Source: PALSA-612 sp035652235 (lineage in GTDB: Bacteria; Actinomycetota; Thermoleophilia; Gaiellales; Gaiellaceae). From it: DNA of 64,000 nucleotides. Under the pieces are notes generated by a model. That model saw nothing but the letters and a program-made list of their open reading frames with translations, ran no database searches and was not told where the DNA came from. Positions 1 to 7,689 of the stretch are shown here, one piece after another; the first letter of the stretch is position 1, and every line of letters begins with the position of its first letter. Position numbers and translations under genes: made by a program. The stretch covers positions 62,001 through 126,000 of the forward strand of contig DASREE010000008.1 of NCBI GenBank assembly GCA_035652235.1, in the 5' to 3' direction.

Positions 1-608
1 TCGCTGCCCAGCCGGACGAGCCCGGCGACGATGCCCACCGTGAGCGCCGGCAGTGACAGCACGACCACACGCGCCGACAGCGAGTCGAGCGCCGGAAGCG
101 ACGGCGCCCGGCCGAGCACCCCGCCGACGCGATGCTCCTTCAGCCGCCGCTCCTGCCAGACGTACAGCGCCGACAGACCAGCAGACAGCGTGAAGCCGGC
201 GAAGGCGGCGAGGACGAGGCCGACGTGCAGGACGAGGAACGCCGTCGGGTAGCCGCCGTGGCCGTGGGCGTCGGCGGCGCCGCCGAGCCAGGCGGCCACG
301 AGCAGCCCGACGACAGGCGGCATGACGGCGAGGCCGAGCAGGCGGAAGCGCGTGCGGCAGCCCCAGAACAGGTAGGCCGTGACGACCAGCCAGGCGAAGA
401 GGTCGAGCGAGCCCGCCCACGTGTCCCAGGGGAAGCCGTCGCTGCGCGCGGCCTGCACGGCGAGGAGCGCCGTCTGCGCGAGCCAGCCGACGCGCACGCC
501 CCAGGTGGCGAGCAGGCCCGCGCGGCCCGGCGCCCTGGCGTTCCCAGCGTAGGCGACCGCCGCCTCGCCGTACGCGAGCAGGGTGGGCCAGAACAGGACC
601 TCAGCCAA
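1..608 (-). CDS. HemX/CcsA-like cytochrome c assembly membrane protein (partial)
   Basis: The minus strand encodes about 202 residues of a polytopic membrane protein before the window edge cuts it. Seen: hydrophobic helices, a segment SLDLFAWLVVTAYLF and, later, LYVWQERRLK, a pattern typical of the HemX/CcsA branch of the CcmC/CcmF/CcsA superfamily. The apparent TTG start at 608 overlaps the CcmD-like gene by 8 nt, so it is the last visible gene of the ccm operon. Members of this family act in haem delivery for cytochrome c assembly or sit beside hemA (glutamyl-tRNA reductase). The next gene beyond the edge could therefore be hemA, but that is inference. The C-terminus is missing. Confidence 0.7.
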   Translation of the reverse strand, partial: MAEVLFWPTLLAYGEAAVAYAGNARAPGRAGLLATWGVRVGWLAQTALLAVQAARSDGFPWDTWAGSLDLFAWLVVTAYLFWGCRTRFRLLGLAVMPPVVGLLVAAWLGGAADAHGHGGYPTAFLVLHVGLVLAAFAGFTLSAGLSALYVWQERRLKEHRVGGVLGRAPSLPALDSLSARVVVLSLPALTVGIVAGLVRLGS

Positions 609-804
609 CGCCGACCTCCCTGCGCTCGCGCTCCGGCCCTGCGTCCGGGTGCTCGTCCCGGCGACCGCCCCGCACGAGCTCCACGAGCTCGGCGACCTCG
701 CGGCCGAGCCGGGAGAGCTTCGCCGCCATGATCACGACGTAGACGAGCACGAACAGGAAGACGACGAGGTATGCCGCCGCGACGTATTTCTCCTCGGCGG
801 TCAT
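601..804 (-). CDS. ccmD: CcmD-like small membrane protein
   Basis: A 67-residue protein starting MTAEEKYVAAAY, with one N-terminal transmembrane helix (about residues 7-30) and a charged, probably cytoplasmic tail (KLSRLGREVAELVE). Size, single helix and position directly after ccmC match CcmD, the small partner that helps release haem-loaded CcmE from the CcmABC complex. Its ATG overlaps the ccmC stop by 4 nt (ATGA). Sequence conservation in CcmD is weak, so the call rests mainly on context and topology. Confidence 0.65.
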   Translation of the reverse strand: MTAEEKYVAAAYLVVFLFVLVYVVIMAAKLSRLGREVAELVELVRGGRRDEHPDAGPERERREVGVG

Positions 805-1487
805 GCGAGGTGTGTCCTCAGCTCCTTCACGTTCGCGTCCAGCCGCTTGCTCGCGAGTTCGAAGCGGTAGAGGAAGTAGCCGAGCCCGAGCATGGCGGCG
901 AGGCAGACGCAGAAGGTGAGGAACTGCGACCCGGCCATCTGCGGGCCGGAGCTCGTGAACACGGTGGGGTGGATGTAGCTCTTTGCCAGCCGGATGGCCA
1001 TGAAGCTGATCGGGATGAGGACGACGCCGAAGAGCGCGTAGACGGCGCACACGTTCGCCCGCTGCAGCCCCGGCTCGACCGAGTAGCGGAGCATGAAGTA
1101 GGCGCAGTAGAAGAGAAAGAGGACGAGGAAGAGGACGAGCTGCTCGTCTCCCCACACCCACCAGTGGCCCCACCGCACCTTGGCCCAGATCGACCCGGTG
1201 ACGAGCGTCATGGCGCCGAACATCACGCCCTGGTGGACGGCGACGTAGCTCTCCAAGTCGGCACCCGGCGTGCGCTTCCACAGGTGCAGGAACGCCTTCA
1301 GCGCGCCGAAGCCGAAGCAGGCGTACGACGTGAGCGCGATCGGCACGTGGAAGTAGAAGATCTTCTGGTTGAGGCCGTCCTGGTCGACGGGCGCGTAGAA
1401 GAAGACGAGCGCCGTGGCGATCCCGAGCAGGGCCGTGGCGAGGACGGCGAAGGCCGTGAGCGGGCTATTCCGTGACCACGTACTCAA
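801..1487 (-). CDS. ccmC: Haem exporter protein CcmC
   Basis: A 228-residue polytopic membrane protein of the CcmC family, which presents haem to the chaperone CcmE in cytochrome c maturation. The tryptophan-rich WWD signature is visible as WGHWWVWGDEQL, and several hydrophobic helices surround it. A histidine in the KIFYFHVP segment is a likely haem ligand. No ATG or GTG fits, so the chosen start is TTG at 1487, which gives the sequence STWSRNSPLTAF and overlaps ccmB by 23 nt. An upstream ATG at 1583 would put about 32 low-complexity residues inside ccmB and is rejected. Downstream it overlaps the ccmD-like gene by 4 nt. Confidence 0.88.
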   Translation of the reverse strand: MSTWSRNSPLTAFAVLATALLGIATALVFFYAPVDQDGLNQKIFYFHVPIALTSYACFGFGALKAFLHLWKRTPGADLESYVAVHQGVMFGAMTLVTGSIWAKVRWGHWWVWGDEQLVLFLVLFLFYCAYFMLRYSVEPGLQRANVCAVYALFGVVLIPISFMAIRLAKSYIHPTVFTSSGPQMAGSQFLTFCVCLAAMLGLGYFLYRFELASKRLDANVKELRTHLA

Positions 1488-2106
1488 AGGAAGCCCAGCA
1501 GATGATCGCAAAGATGGCGTCGTAGAGGCCGAGGAAGCCGAGGTAGCGGCTCGAGTGCTCGACGACGCTCGCTCCCACGCCACCGACCACGACCGGGATC
1601 GCGAGCGGCAGGAAGAGGAGCGGCAGGATCAGCTCGCGCGTGCGGCTGACAGCCGCAATCGCCGCGAGCAGGGTGCCGACCGAGACGATGCCGAGGTCGG
1701 CGAGGCAGACGGCGGCGACCGTGCTCCAGCCGACGCCCGAGAAGAAGGCAGCGAATGCCGGCAGCGCCACGAGCTCGACGCCGGCCAGGAAGGCGAGCAC
1801 CGAGATCGCCTTGGCCAGCCAGATCGCGCTCCGGTCGCAGGGGGCGAGCAGGAGCCCGTCGATCAGCCGCTGCTCGCGCTCGGCGACGAACGCCCGCGTC
1901 AGCCCGACGAGCGCGGTGAACACGATCGCGACCCAGAGAAGGCCCTTGGCGGCGAGATCGGAGCTCCCTTCGGGCAGGGCGAAGTGGAAGACGACGAGCG
2001 CCGAGAGCACGAACAGCAGCATGGCGGGCAGGGTGTCGCGCGCACGCAGCTCGAGCACGAGGTCCTTCCGCGCGAGCACGGCGACGTCGGCGGCGTAGCG
2101 CCTCAC
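1465..2106 (-). CDS. ccmB: Haem exporter protein CcmB (ABC permease)
   Basis: A 213-residue membrane protein with about six hydrophobic helices, close to the usual CcmB length. The conserved FVAEREQRLIDGLLLAP segment is visible. CcmB is the permease that pairs with the ATPase CcmA in the CcmABC complex that frees holo-CcmE. The start is GTG at 2106, which overlaps the ccmA stop as GTGA and gives RRYAADVAVLARKDL, the expected amphipathic N-terminus. A longer open frame to 2550 is only ccmA read in another frame. Confidence 0.88.
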   Translation of the reverse strand: MRRYAADVAVLARKDLVLELRARDTLPAMLLFVLSALVVFHFALPEGSSDLAAKGLLWVAIVFTALVGLTRAFVAEREQRLIDGLLLAPCDRSAIWLAKAISVLAFLAGVELVALPAFAAFFSGVGWSTVAAVCLADLGIVSVGTLLAAIAAVSRTRELILPLLFLPLAIPVVVGGVGASVVEHSSRYLGFLGLYDAIFAIICWASFEYVVTE

Positions 2107-2687
2107 ACGAAGGCGAGGCGGTCGCTCGCGAGCGGGTCGAGGCGCGCCGGGTCGTGAGTCGAGACGAGGCAGGTCCGCGTTGCCCGCAGCTCGGCGAGCT
2201 CGCGGTCGAGGAGCTGGGCGCCGGCGGCGTCGAGGCCGCTGTAGGGCTCGTCGAGGACGACGAGCTCGGGCTCGTGCAGGAGCGCGCGGCACAGGGCGAG
2301 CCGCTGCTGCATGCCACGCGAGAACGAACCGGCGCGCTCGTTGCGCGCGTGCCAGAGGCCGAAGCGCTCGAGCAGCATGCCGATCCGCTCGCGCCGCTCG
2401 GGCACGTGGTAGAGCCGGCCGTACAGGTCGAGGTTCTCCACCGCCGTCAGCTCGCGGTAGACGAGCGGCTCGTGGCCGGCGAAGCCGATGGCGCTCCGCT
2501 CCGCGCCGACGTGCAGCTCGCCGGCGGTCGGCGACGCCAGGCCGGCGCACAGGCGGAGCAGGGTCGTCTTGCCCGAGCCGTTCGGCCCGGTGACGAGCAG
2601 GAAGCCGCCGCGGTCGAGGTCGAAGTCGAGCCCGTGCAGGACGCGCTTCTCGCCGTAGCTCTTGCCGAGCCCGCGCGCGCGCAGCAT
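2103..2687 (-). CDS. ccmA: Haem exporter ATP-binding protein CcmA
   Basis: A 194-residue ABC ATPase. From the ATG at 2687 the Walker A motif GPNGSGKT is at residues 34-41, the signature-like FSRGMQQR at 122-129, Walker B LVVLDEP at 142-148 and the H-loop histidine near 178. The adjoining ccmB and ccmC identify it as the ATPase of the haem-handling complex. An in-frame ATG at 2822 would add 45 low-complexity residues. A GGAGGAGG-like sequence near 2805-2812 leaves some doubt about the start. Confidence 0.85.
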   Translation of the reverse strand: MLRARGLGKSYGEKRVLHGLDFDLDRGGFLLVTGPNGSGKTTLLRLCAGLASPTAGELHVGAERSAIGFAGHEPLVYRELTAVENLDLYGRLYHVPERRERIGMLLERFGLWHARNERAGSFSRGMQQRLALCRALLHEPELVVLDEPYSGLDAAGAQLLDRELAELRATRTCLVSTHDPARLDPLASDRLAFV

Positions 2688-2871
2688 CGCCCCGGGCGCG
2701 ACGGCCTCCGGCTCCCGTGGTGCGGTCGTGAGACCCCCCGCGACCGCGCCTCCGCCGCGCCGGCCCTGGCCCTTACGGCCATGTCGCTCTAGAGGTACCG
2801 CCGACCTCCTCCCCGCTGCCATCGTAGCCGTCGACTCCGCGCGGGCGTGGGACGGGACCGTGCCGAGAGCG

Positions 2872-3738
2872 TCACGACACGACGGCGTCCGCGAGCACGA
2901 ACCCGAAGAACGCCGCGCTGATCGCGCCGTTCATGGTGAAGAAGGCCGTGTCCAGCCGGCGCAGGTCGTGCGGGCGCACGAGCGAGTGCTCGTACGCGAG
3001 GAGCGCCGCCACCGTGCCGGCGCCGAGCCAGTAGAGCGGTCCCACCGAGAGCCCGAGGCCCACGCCGAGCAGGCTTGCAACAGTTGTGACGTGCAATGCC
3101 CGCGCGATGCCGAACGCGCCCCGGGGGCCGAAGCGGGCAGGCGCCGAGTGGAGTCCCTGCGCGCGGTCGACCTCCAGATCGAGGAGCGCGTAGAAGACGT
3201 CGAAGCCGGCGACCCACGTCGCCACCGCCGCCCCGAGCAGCCACGCCTGCCAGGGCAGCCGGCCCGTGATGGCCACCCACGCGCCGACCGGCGCCAGCCC
3301 GTCCACCGCACCCAGCCACAGGTGGCACAGCCACGTGCAGCGCTTCAGGTACGGGTAGACGACGAACCCGACCACGGGGATCGGCCACAGCCAGCGGACG
3401 AGCGGGTCGAGCTCGTACACCGCCGCCAGGAAGACGCCCAGCGAGGCCAGGCAGAGCGCGAGCACGTGGGACGGCCGCAGCAGCCCCTGCGGCAGCTCCC
3501 GGCCAGCCGTGCGCGGGTTGCGCGCGTCGATGCCGGCGTCGATCAGCCGGTTCAGGCCCATCGCCAGCGTGCGCGCACCGACCATGGCCACGGCGATCCA
3601 GAGCGCGTCGTGACCGCTCGGGATGCCGTGCACCGCCAGCAGCGCGCCGACGTAGGCGAACGGCAGCGCGAAGACGGTGTGCTCGATCTTGACGAGCGAC
3701 GCGAAGCGGCGGGGATAGACGAGCGCGCCGTCCATCAT
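2872..3738 (-). CDS. UbiA-family prenyltransferase (MqnP-like)
   Basis: A 288-residue integral membrane prenyltransferase. Both aspartate-rich motifs are present: NRLIDAGIDARNPRT near residue 63 and DVFYALLDLEVDRAQG near residue 168, which bind the prenyl diphosphate through Mg2+. It attaches a polyprenyl chain to an aromatic ring, probably in menaquinone synthesis. The second-motif pattern resembles MqnP-type enzymes of the futalosine pathway, but 4-hydroxybenzoate-type UbiA cannot be excluded. The ATG at 3738 overlaps the moaB stop by 4 nt. The gene is last in a minus-strand run with moaC and moaB. Confidence 0.8.
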   Translation of the reverse strand: MMDGALVYPRRFASLVKIEHTVFALPFAYVGALLAVHGIPSGHDALWIAVAMVGARTLAMGLNRLIDAGIDARNPRTAGRELPQGLLRPSHVLALCLASLGVFLAAVYELDPLVRWLWPIPVVGFVVYPYLKRCTWLCHLWLGAVDGLAPVGAWVAITGRLPWQAWLLGAAVATWVAGFDVFYALLDLEVDRAQGLHSAPARFGPRGAFGIARALHVTTVASLLGVGLGLSVGPLYWLGAGTVAALLAYEHSLVRPHDLRRLDTAFFTMNGAISAAFFGFVLADAVVS

Positions 3739-4217
3739 GTCTGCCGGTGGCCGACGTCACGCTCGCCGGCGAGCAGCTCGAGCGCGTGCGCGAGCGCGGG
3801 CCTGAGCACGGCGAAGCCGTCGCGGCAGCCGCCGGGCGAGCCGGGCAGGTTGACGACGAGCGTGCTCCCGCGCACGCCGGCGGTGCCGCGCGAGAGGAGC
3901 GCATGCGGCGTCTTGGCGCGCGAGTCGGCGCGGATCGCCTCGGCGATCCCGGGCGCCGTGCGGTCGAGCACCGCTGCCGTCGCCTCCGGGGTTACGTCCC
4001 GCGCTGCCAGGCCCGTCCCGCCCGTCGTCAGGATGACACGGACCTCGCCGGCGAGCTCCTCGATCGCCCGCGCGATCCGGTCGCGGTCGTCGGGCACGAC
4101 GCGCCGCCGGACCTGGAATCCCTCCGCCTCGAGAAGCCCCGCGAGGAGGTCGCCGCTACGGTCCTCGCGCGCTCCGGCCGAGACACCGTCGGAGACGGTC
4201 AGGACGGCCGCGATCAC
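3735..4217 (-). CDS. MoaB/MogA molybdopterin-binding protein
   Basis: A 160-residue MoaB/Mog-fold protein. Visible motifs are VLTVSDGVSAGAREDRSG at the N-terminus, the LTTGGTGLAARDVTPEA loop and the NLPGSPGG loop that bind molybdopterin. The family adenylylates molybdopterin before molybdate insertion by MoeA. MoaB and MogA cannot be separated on sequence alone. The GTG start overlaps moaC by 4 nt (GTGA), and the stop overlaps the UbiA gene in the same way. Confidence 0.85.
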   Translation of the reverse strand: MIAAVLTVSDGVSAGAREDRSGDLLAGLLEAEGFQVRRRVVPDDRDRIARAIEELAGEVRVILTTGGTGLAARDVTPEATAAVLDRTAPGIAEAIRADSRAKTPHALLSRGTAGVRGSTLVVNLPGSPGGCRDGFAVLRPALAHALELLAGERDVGHRQT

Positions 4218-4663
4218 GGCTCACCCTTCGTCTTCTCGAGCAGCCGCACGTCGGCGATCGTCATCGACCCGTCGAGCGCCTTCGCCATGTCGTAGACGGT
4301 CAGCGCCGCCACGGACGCGGCCACGAGCGCCTCCATCTCCACCCCCGTCTGCGCGACCGTCTCGGCGCTCGCCGTGATCTCGACGCCGCCCTCGACGATC
4401 TCGCTGCGCACCTCGACGACCGACAACGGCAGCGGATGGCACAGCGGGATGAGCTCGCTCGTGCGCTTTGCCGCCATGATTCCTGCCAGCTCGGCCGTCG
4501 CCAGCGCGTCCCCCTTGGGGAGCGCGCGCAGACGCGCGGACGTCGACGCGGCCATCCTCACGGCGGCCCGGGCGACCGCGCGGCGGCGCGAGTGCGGCTT
4601 ACCGCCGACGTCGACCATGCGGACGCGGCCGGCGGCGTCGACGTGCGAGAGTTCGCGCTCCAC
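4214..4663 (-). CDS. moaC: Cyclic pyranopterin monophosphate synthase MoaC
   Basis: A 149-residue MoaC, which converts the MoaA product to cyclic pyranopterin monophosphate in molybdenum-cofactor synthesis. Family hallmarks seen: LSHVDAAGRVRMVDVGGKP at the N-terminus, AAKRTSELIPLCHPLPL with active-site Lys and His, the GVEMEALVAAS segment, and the terminal KALDGSMTIADVRLLEK. GTG at 4663 is chosen because it gives the canonical N-terminus and has a TAAGGT box 7 nt upstream. A longer frame to 4714 would run into the upstream gene. moaA is not in the window. Confidence 0.9.
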   Translation of the reverse strand: MERELSHVDAAGRVRMVDVGGKPHSRRRAVARAAVRMAASTSARLRALPKGDALATAELAGIMAAKRTSELIPLCHPLPLSVVEVRSEIVEGGVEITASAETVAQTGVEMEALVAASVAALTVYDMAKALDGSMTIADVRLLEKTKGEP

Positions 4664-4670
4664 GGGCGGG

Positions 4671-4676
4671 ACCTTA
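4671..4676 (-). promoter_or_regulatory. Leaderless -10 element for moaC-moaB-ubiA
   Basis: On the minus strand TAAGGT lies 7 nt upstream of the moaC GTG and just inside the end of the preceding GT20 gene. The same TANNNT spacing recurs at many starts in the window, implying transcription from or next to the start codon. No convincing -35 was found. Confidence 0.45.
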
Positions 4677-6116
4677 GCGACGGGCAGCCACGGGCAGCCG
4701 CTCGAGGTCGGCAAGGAGCGACGCCGCCCAGGCGGCCAGATCGTGCCTGCGCACGTGCTCGCGCATCGCCTCGAGCCGGTCGCGCCGCGCGGCCGGCGGC
4801 AGCGCGAGCGCCGCCGCCAGGGCCTGCGCCTGCCCGTCGACGTCGAGCGGATCGACCGAGACGACCCACGGCCCCAGCTCGTCGTGTGCGCCGGCGTTGC
4901 GCGACAGCACGACCGCCCCGTCGCGCTCGTTGACGAGCGGTGCCTCCTTGACGACGAGGTTCAGCCCGTCCGCGACCGGGTTCACGAACAGGACGTCGAA
5001 CTCGGCGTAGGCGGCAACCGAGCCGAGGAAGTCGTCGGCCACCTCGAGCACGACCGGCCGCCGGCCGTCGGCGCCGAAGCGGGCGTCGATCGCCGCCGAC
5101 GCCCGGCGCACCTCGTCCAGGTAGGCGGCGTACTCGGGGATGTCCTGGCGGGAGGGATCGAGAAGCGCAAGCATGGCCACGTCCGCGGCGGCGTCCCCGT
5201 GGCGCGCGAGGAAGCGCTCGAAGGCGGCCAGCCCGCGCACGAGGTTCTTGGACGGGTCGGTCCGCTCGACGCGGAGCACGATCCGGCCCGGCAGAGCTTG
5301 TCTGATCTGGCGGCGGCGTGCGAGCACCCGCGGATCGCGGGCGAGCGCGTCGAACTCGGCCGGATCGACGGAGCCGGGTCGCACGACCGTGCGCGTCACG
5401 CGCCCGGCGTGCTCGACGGCGTCGCCGTCCACCCGCGCGCCGAGCAGCGTCGCAGCGCAGGCGAGGAAGCCGGCCTGCCAGCGGTGCGAGTGAAAGGCGA
5501 CGAGGTCGGCCCCGAGCACCCCCTCGTGCACGGCCGTCACGATCCTCTCCGGAAGGACGTTCCACCCGTCGGGGTGCGGCCAGGGGATGTGCACGAAGCA
5601 GGCGAGGGCGGTCGCCGGGAACCGTTCGCGGACGAGCTGCGGCACGAGGTAGAGGTGGTAGTCGTGGCAGAGGACGAGCGCGTCGGGATCGGCCTCGAGC
5701 TCGCGGCAGACCGCGTCGGCGAACGCTCTGTTCACGACCGTGTAGCCCGTCTCCCAGGCGTCGGCGAGGCGCTCGCCGCGGCGCGCGTGGGCGAGCTCCC
5801 AGAGACCGTGCTGCGCGAACCACAGGGCGGGGTTCGCGACCTCGTTGTAGAAGCGTTCGTAGGCGGCCGGGTCGTGCGCGAGCAGTCGCGTCGGGTAGCC
5901 CGAGTCGCACGCGACGGGCTGCTCGGCGGCGACGGCTCGGTCCTCGTCGGTCGTCGCGCTCGCGATCCAGAGCACGTCGCCGTGGCGGGCGAAGCTGCGC
6001 ACCGCCGTGACGAGCCCGCCGCCCCCTCGCACGAGCACCCGGCGACCGCTGGAGTCGCGACCGTACGTGACCGGGCCCCGGTTGGAGACGACGATGAGCC
6101 TGCGCGCCGCCTGCAC
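4674..6116 (-). CDS. otsA: GT20 family glycosyltransferase (OtsA-like)
   Basis: A 480-residue GT20 protein resembling trehalose-6-phosphate synthase, which joins a nucleotide glucose to glucose-6-phosphate. Seen: N-terminal SNRGPV, CHDYHLYLVP carrying the conserved His, RVERTDPSK with Arg and Lys at the spacing of the OtsA phosphate ligands, and ADGLNLVVKE. Some positions differ from textbook OtsA: the usual RDGMNLV is ADGLNLV, and the usual FHY segment reads AQH. The acceptor could therefore differ, and some GT20 relatives act on other sugars. No trehalose-6-phosphate phosphatase is nearby. The GTG start at 6116 is supported by TAGGGT six bases upstream. TreT lies just upstream. Confidence 0.7.
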   Translation of the reverse strand: MQAARRLIVVSNRGPVTYGRDSSGRRVLVRGGGGLVTAVRSFARHGDVLWIASATTDEDRAVAAEQPVACDSGYPTRLLAHDPAAYERFYNEVANPALWFAQHGLWELAHARRGERLADAWETGYTVVNRAFADAVCRELEADPDALVLCHDYHLYLVPQLVRERFPATALACFVHIPWPHPDGWNVLPERIVTAVHEGVLGADLVAFHSHRWQAGFLACAATLLGARVDGDAVEHAGRVTRTVVRPGSVDPAEFDALARDPRVLARRRQIRQALPGRIVLRVERTDPSKNLVRGLAAFERFLARHGDAAADVAMLALLDPSRQDIPEYAAYLDEVRRASAAIDARFGADGRRPVVLEVADDFLGSVAAYAEFDVLFVNPVADGLNLVVKEAPLVNERDGAVVLSRNAGAHDELGPWVVSVDPLDVDGQAQALAAALALPPAARRDRLEAMREHVRRHDLAAWAASLLADLERLPVAARR

Positions 6117-6122
6117 CCGCCT

Positions 6123-6128
6123 ACCCTA
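6123..6128 (-). promoter_or_regulatory. Leaderless -10 element for the GT20 gene
   Basis: Minus-strand TAGGGT with exactly six bases to the GTG start at 6116, in the short gap after treT. This fits the recurrent TANNNT-N6-start pattern and suggests the GT20 gene has its own promoter rather than depending on treT. Confidence 0.5.
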
Positions 6129-6147
6129 GCGAGGACGGGCGAGCCGG

Positions 6148-7422
6148 CTAGGCCGCGACGACGGCCAGCTCGACGCCGGCCGTGTCGTCCTCGAGCAGCC
6201 TGTTGAACAGCGCGAGCCAGTCGCGCAGGAGTCTCGGTGTGAGGAAGTTCCTGCGCACGTGCTCCTTGCCGGCGAGGGCGCGCTCACGGGCCCGCTCGGG
6301 GTCGCCGAGGATCTCCACGCACGCCTCGGCGCACTCGCTCGAGGAGCCGACGAGCCAGCCGGTCTCCCCGTCGCGGATCTGCGTGAGGACGCCACCCACC
6401 CGTCCGCCGACCGTCGGCCGCGCCTTCCACAGCGCCTCGCTGACCGTCAGGCCGAAACCCTCGCGGATCGACTTCTGGATGACCGCGTCCGAGTGCACCT
6501 GGAAGGCGTTCACCTCGACCGAGCCGACGTTGTTCAAGTTCGAGAGAATGAAGATGTCGGGATCGGAGCCGGCGTACGCGACCGTCTGGTTGTAGTAGTC
6601 CCAGCCCTCGGGATCGTCGTGCGCCATCGAGCCGACGAGCGCGAGCTGCACCTCCGGGAACGACTCCTTGACCAGCCGGTACGCGTCGATCACCCCGAGC
6701 GGGTCCTTCCACGGGTCGAAGCGCGACACCTGCGTCAGCAGCGGCCGGTCGACGTCGATCCCGAACTGGTTGATGATGTAGGCGGCGTCCTCGCGCGGGA
6801 AGGCCATGTTCTTCGGAGTCAGCGGGTCGATCGCGGGCGGCCAGATGTACGAGGTGGGGAGCCCGGTGCCGGCCGGCACGTACTCGCGCAGGTGGAAGAC
6901 CGCCGCGTCGTAGCGGCAGACCGAGGGCAGCAGGAAGTCGAGCACCTCCCGGTTGGGCGTGGACAGATCGATGTGGCAGCGCCAGATCCAGCGCGCGCTC
7001 GAGCGTGCGACCGAGTCGATCACCGCCACCGGCTGCGGGTCGTGCACGAGCACGACGTCGTAGTCGTCGGCGAGGTGGCGCGCGTTCTCGGCGTTGTAGC
7101 GCCGGAAGATGGCCCGCTGCTCCTCCGTCAGCGACTGCGGGTTGCCCTGCAGCGCGTTGTGGATCGTCTTCGTCGTGTCGAAGAACTCGTCCGCGCCGCG
7201 CATGATGCGCCACTCGGCATCGAGGCCGACGTCGGCCATCAGCGGCACGAGCGTGTACAGGATCTCGGCCACGCCGCCGCCGAACGCCGTCGCGGACAGG
7301 TGCAGCACGCGCCGCCCGGCGAGCGGCTCGGCCAGCCGGCGGATCTCGTCCATCAGGCCGCGAGACGCGATCGTCGCGTAGTCAGACAGTGACTTGCGGC
7401 CGACGTTGACGAGCGTGAGCAT
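6148..7422 (-). CDS. treT: Trehalose glycosyltransferring synthase TreT-like (GT4)
   Basis: A 424-residue GT-B glycosyltransferase. Seen: the FGGGVAEILYTLVPL nucleotide loop near residue 48, the SRFDPWKDP segment near residue 233, and the REGFGLTVSEALW donor-binding motif near residue 332. These match TreT (trehalose synthase), which makes trehalose in one step from a nucleoside diphosphate glucose and glucose. Next to it lies an OtsA-like gene, so two possible trehalose routes are side by side. The ATG at 7422 has no obvious ribosome-binding site. TATCGT about 18 nt upstream could be the -10. Confidence 0.78.
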   Translation of the reverse strand: MLTLVNVGRKSLSDYATIASRGLMDEIRRLAEPLAGRRVLHLSATAFGGGVAEILYTLVPLMADVGLDAEWRIMRGADEFFDTTKTIHNALQGNPQSLTEEQRAIFRRYNAENARHLADDYDVVLVHDPQPVAVIDSVARSSARWIWRCHIDLSTPNREVLDFLLPSVCRYDAAVFHLREYVPAGTGLPTSYIWPPAIDPLTPKNMAFPREDAAYIINQFGIDVDRPLLTQVSRFDPWKDPLGVIDAYRLVKESFPEVQLALVGSMAHDDPEGWDYYNQTVAYAGSDPDIFILSNLNNVGSVEVNAFQVHSDAVIQKSIREGFGLTVSEALWKARPTVGGRVGGVLTQIRDGETGWLVGSSSECAEACVEILGDPERARERALAGKEHVRRNFLTPRLLRDWLALFNRLLEDDTAGVELAVVAA

Positions 7423-7649
7423 AGGCAGGCGAGGCTCCGCACGATAGCGTCGGCAGCGGCGGTGCCGTGCTTGAGCCGCCGGCCGCCGCAGGCGGCCCGG
7501 CGCGTCTGGGCGACGATCCCGATCGTGTGGCCGCTGGCATCGCCAGCAGCGAGCCGCCCGGGCCGCCCTGCCTGTTCGGGACGGACGCGGTCACGGCTGC
7601 GCCGGCGGCTCGCGAGCCGTGGGCGGCGCCCCGTCCGCGCACGCGAGCG

Positions 7650-7663
7650 TTTTCACGTGGAAT
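7650..7663. other. Candidate parS centromere site
   Basis: TTTTCACGTGGAAT in the 267-bp gap between the histidine kinase and treT matches 12 of 14 positions of GTTTCACGTGGAAC, a ParB parS variant, with the CACGTG core intact. It is about 16 kb from parAB and 20 kb from the probable origin, the usual location of parS. It is a single imperfect copy, so it needs testing. The rest of the gap (7423-7689) holds GC-rich sequence with no recognisable gene. Confidence 0.45.
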
Positions 7664-7689
7664 CGCGACGCCCGTACGAGCCGGCCGAG

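Noticed and set aside
7423..7689. Small protein gene between treT and the histidine kinase
   Set aside because: Open frames exist on both strands but none shows a family pattern, a start signal or non-shadow composition.
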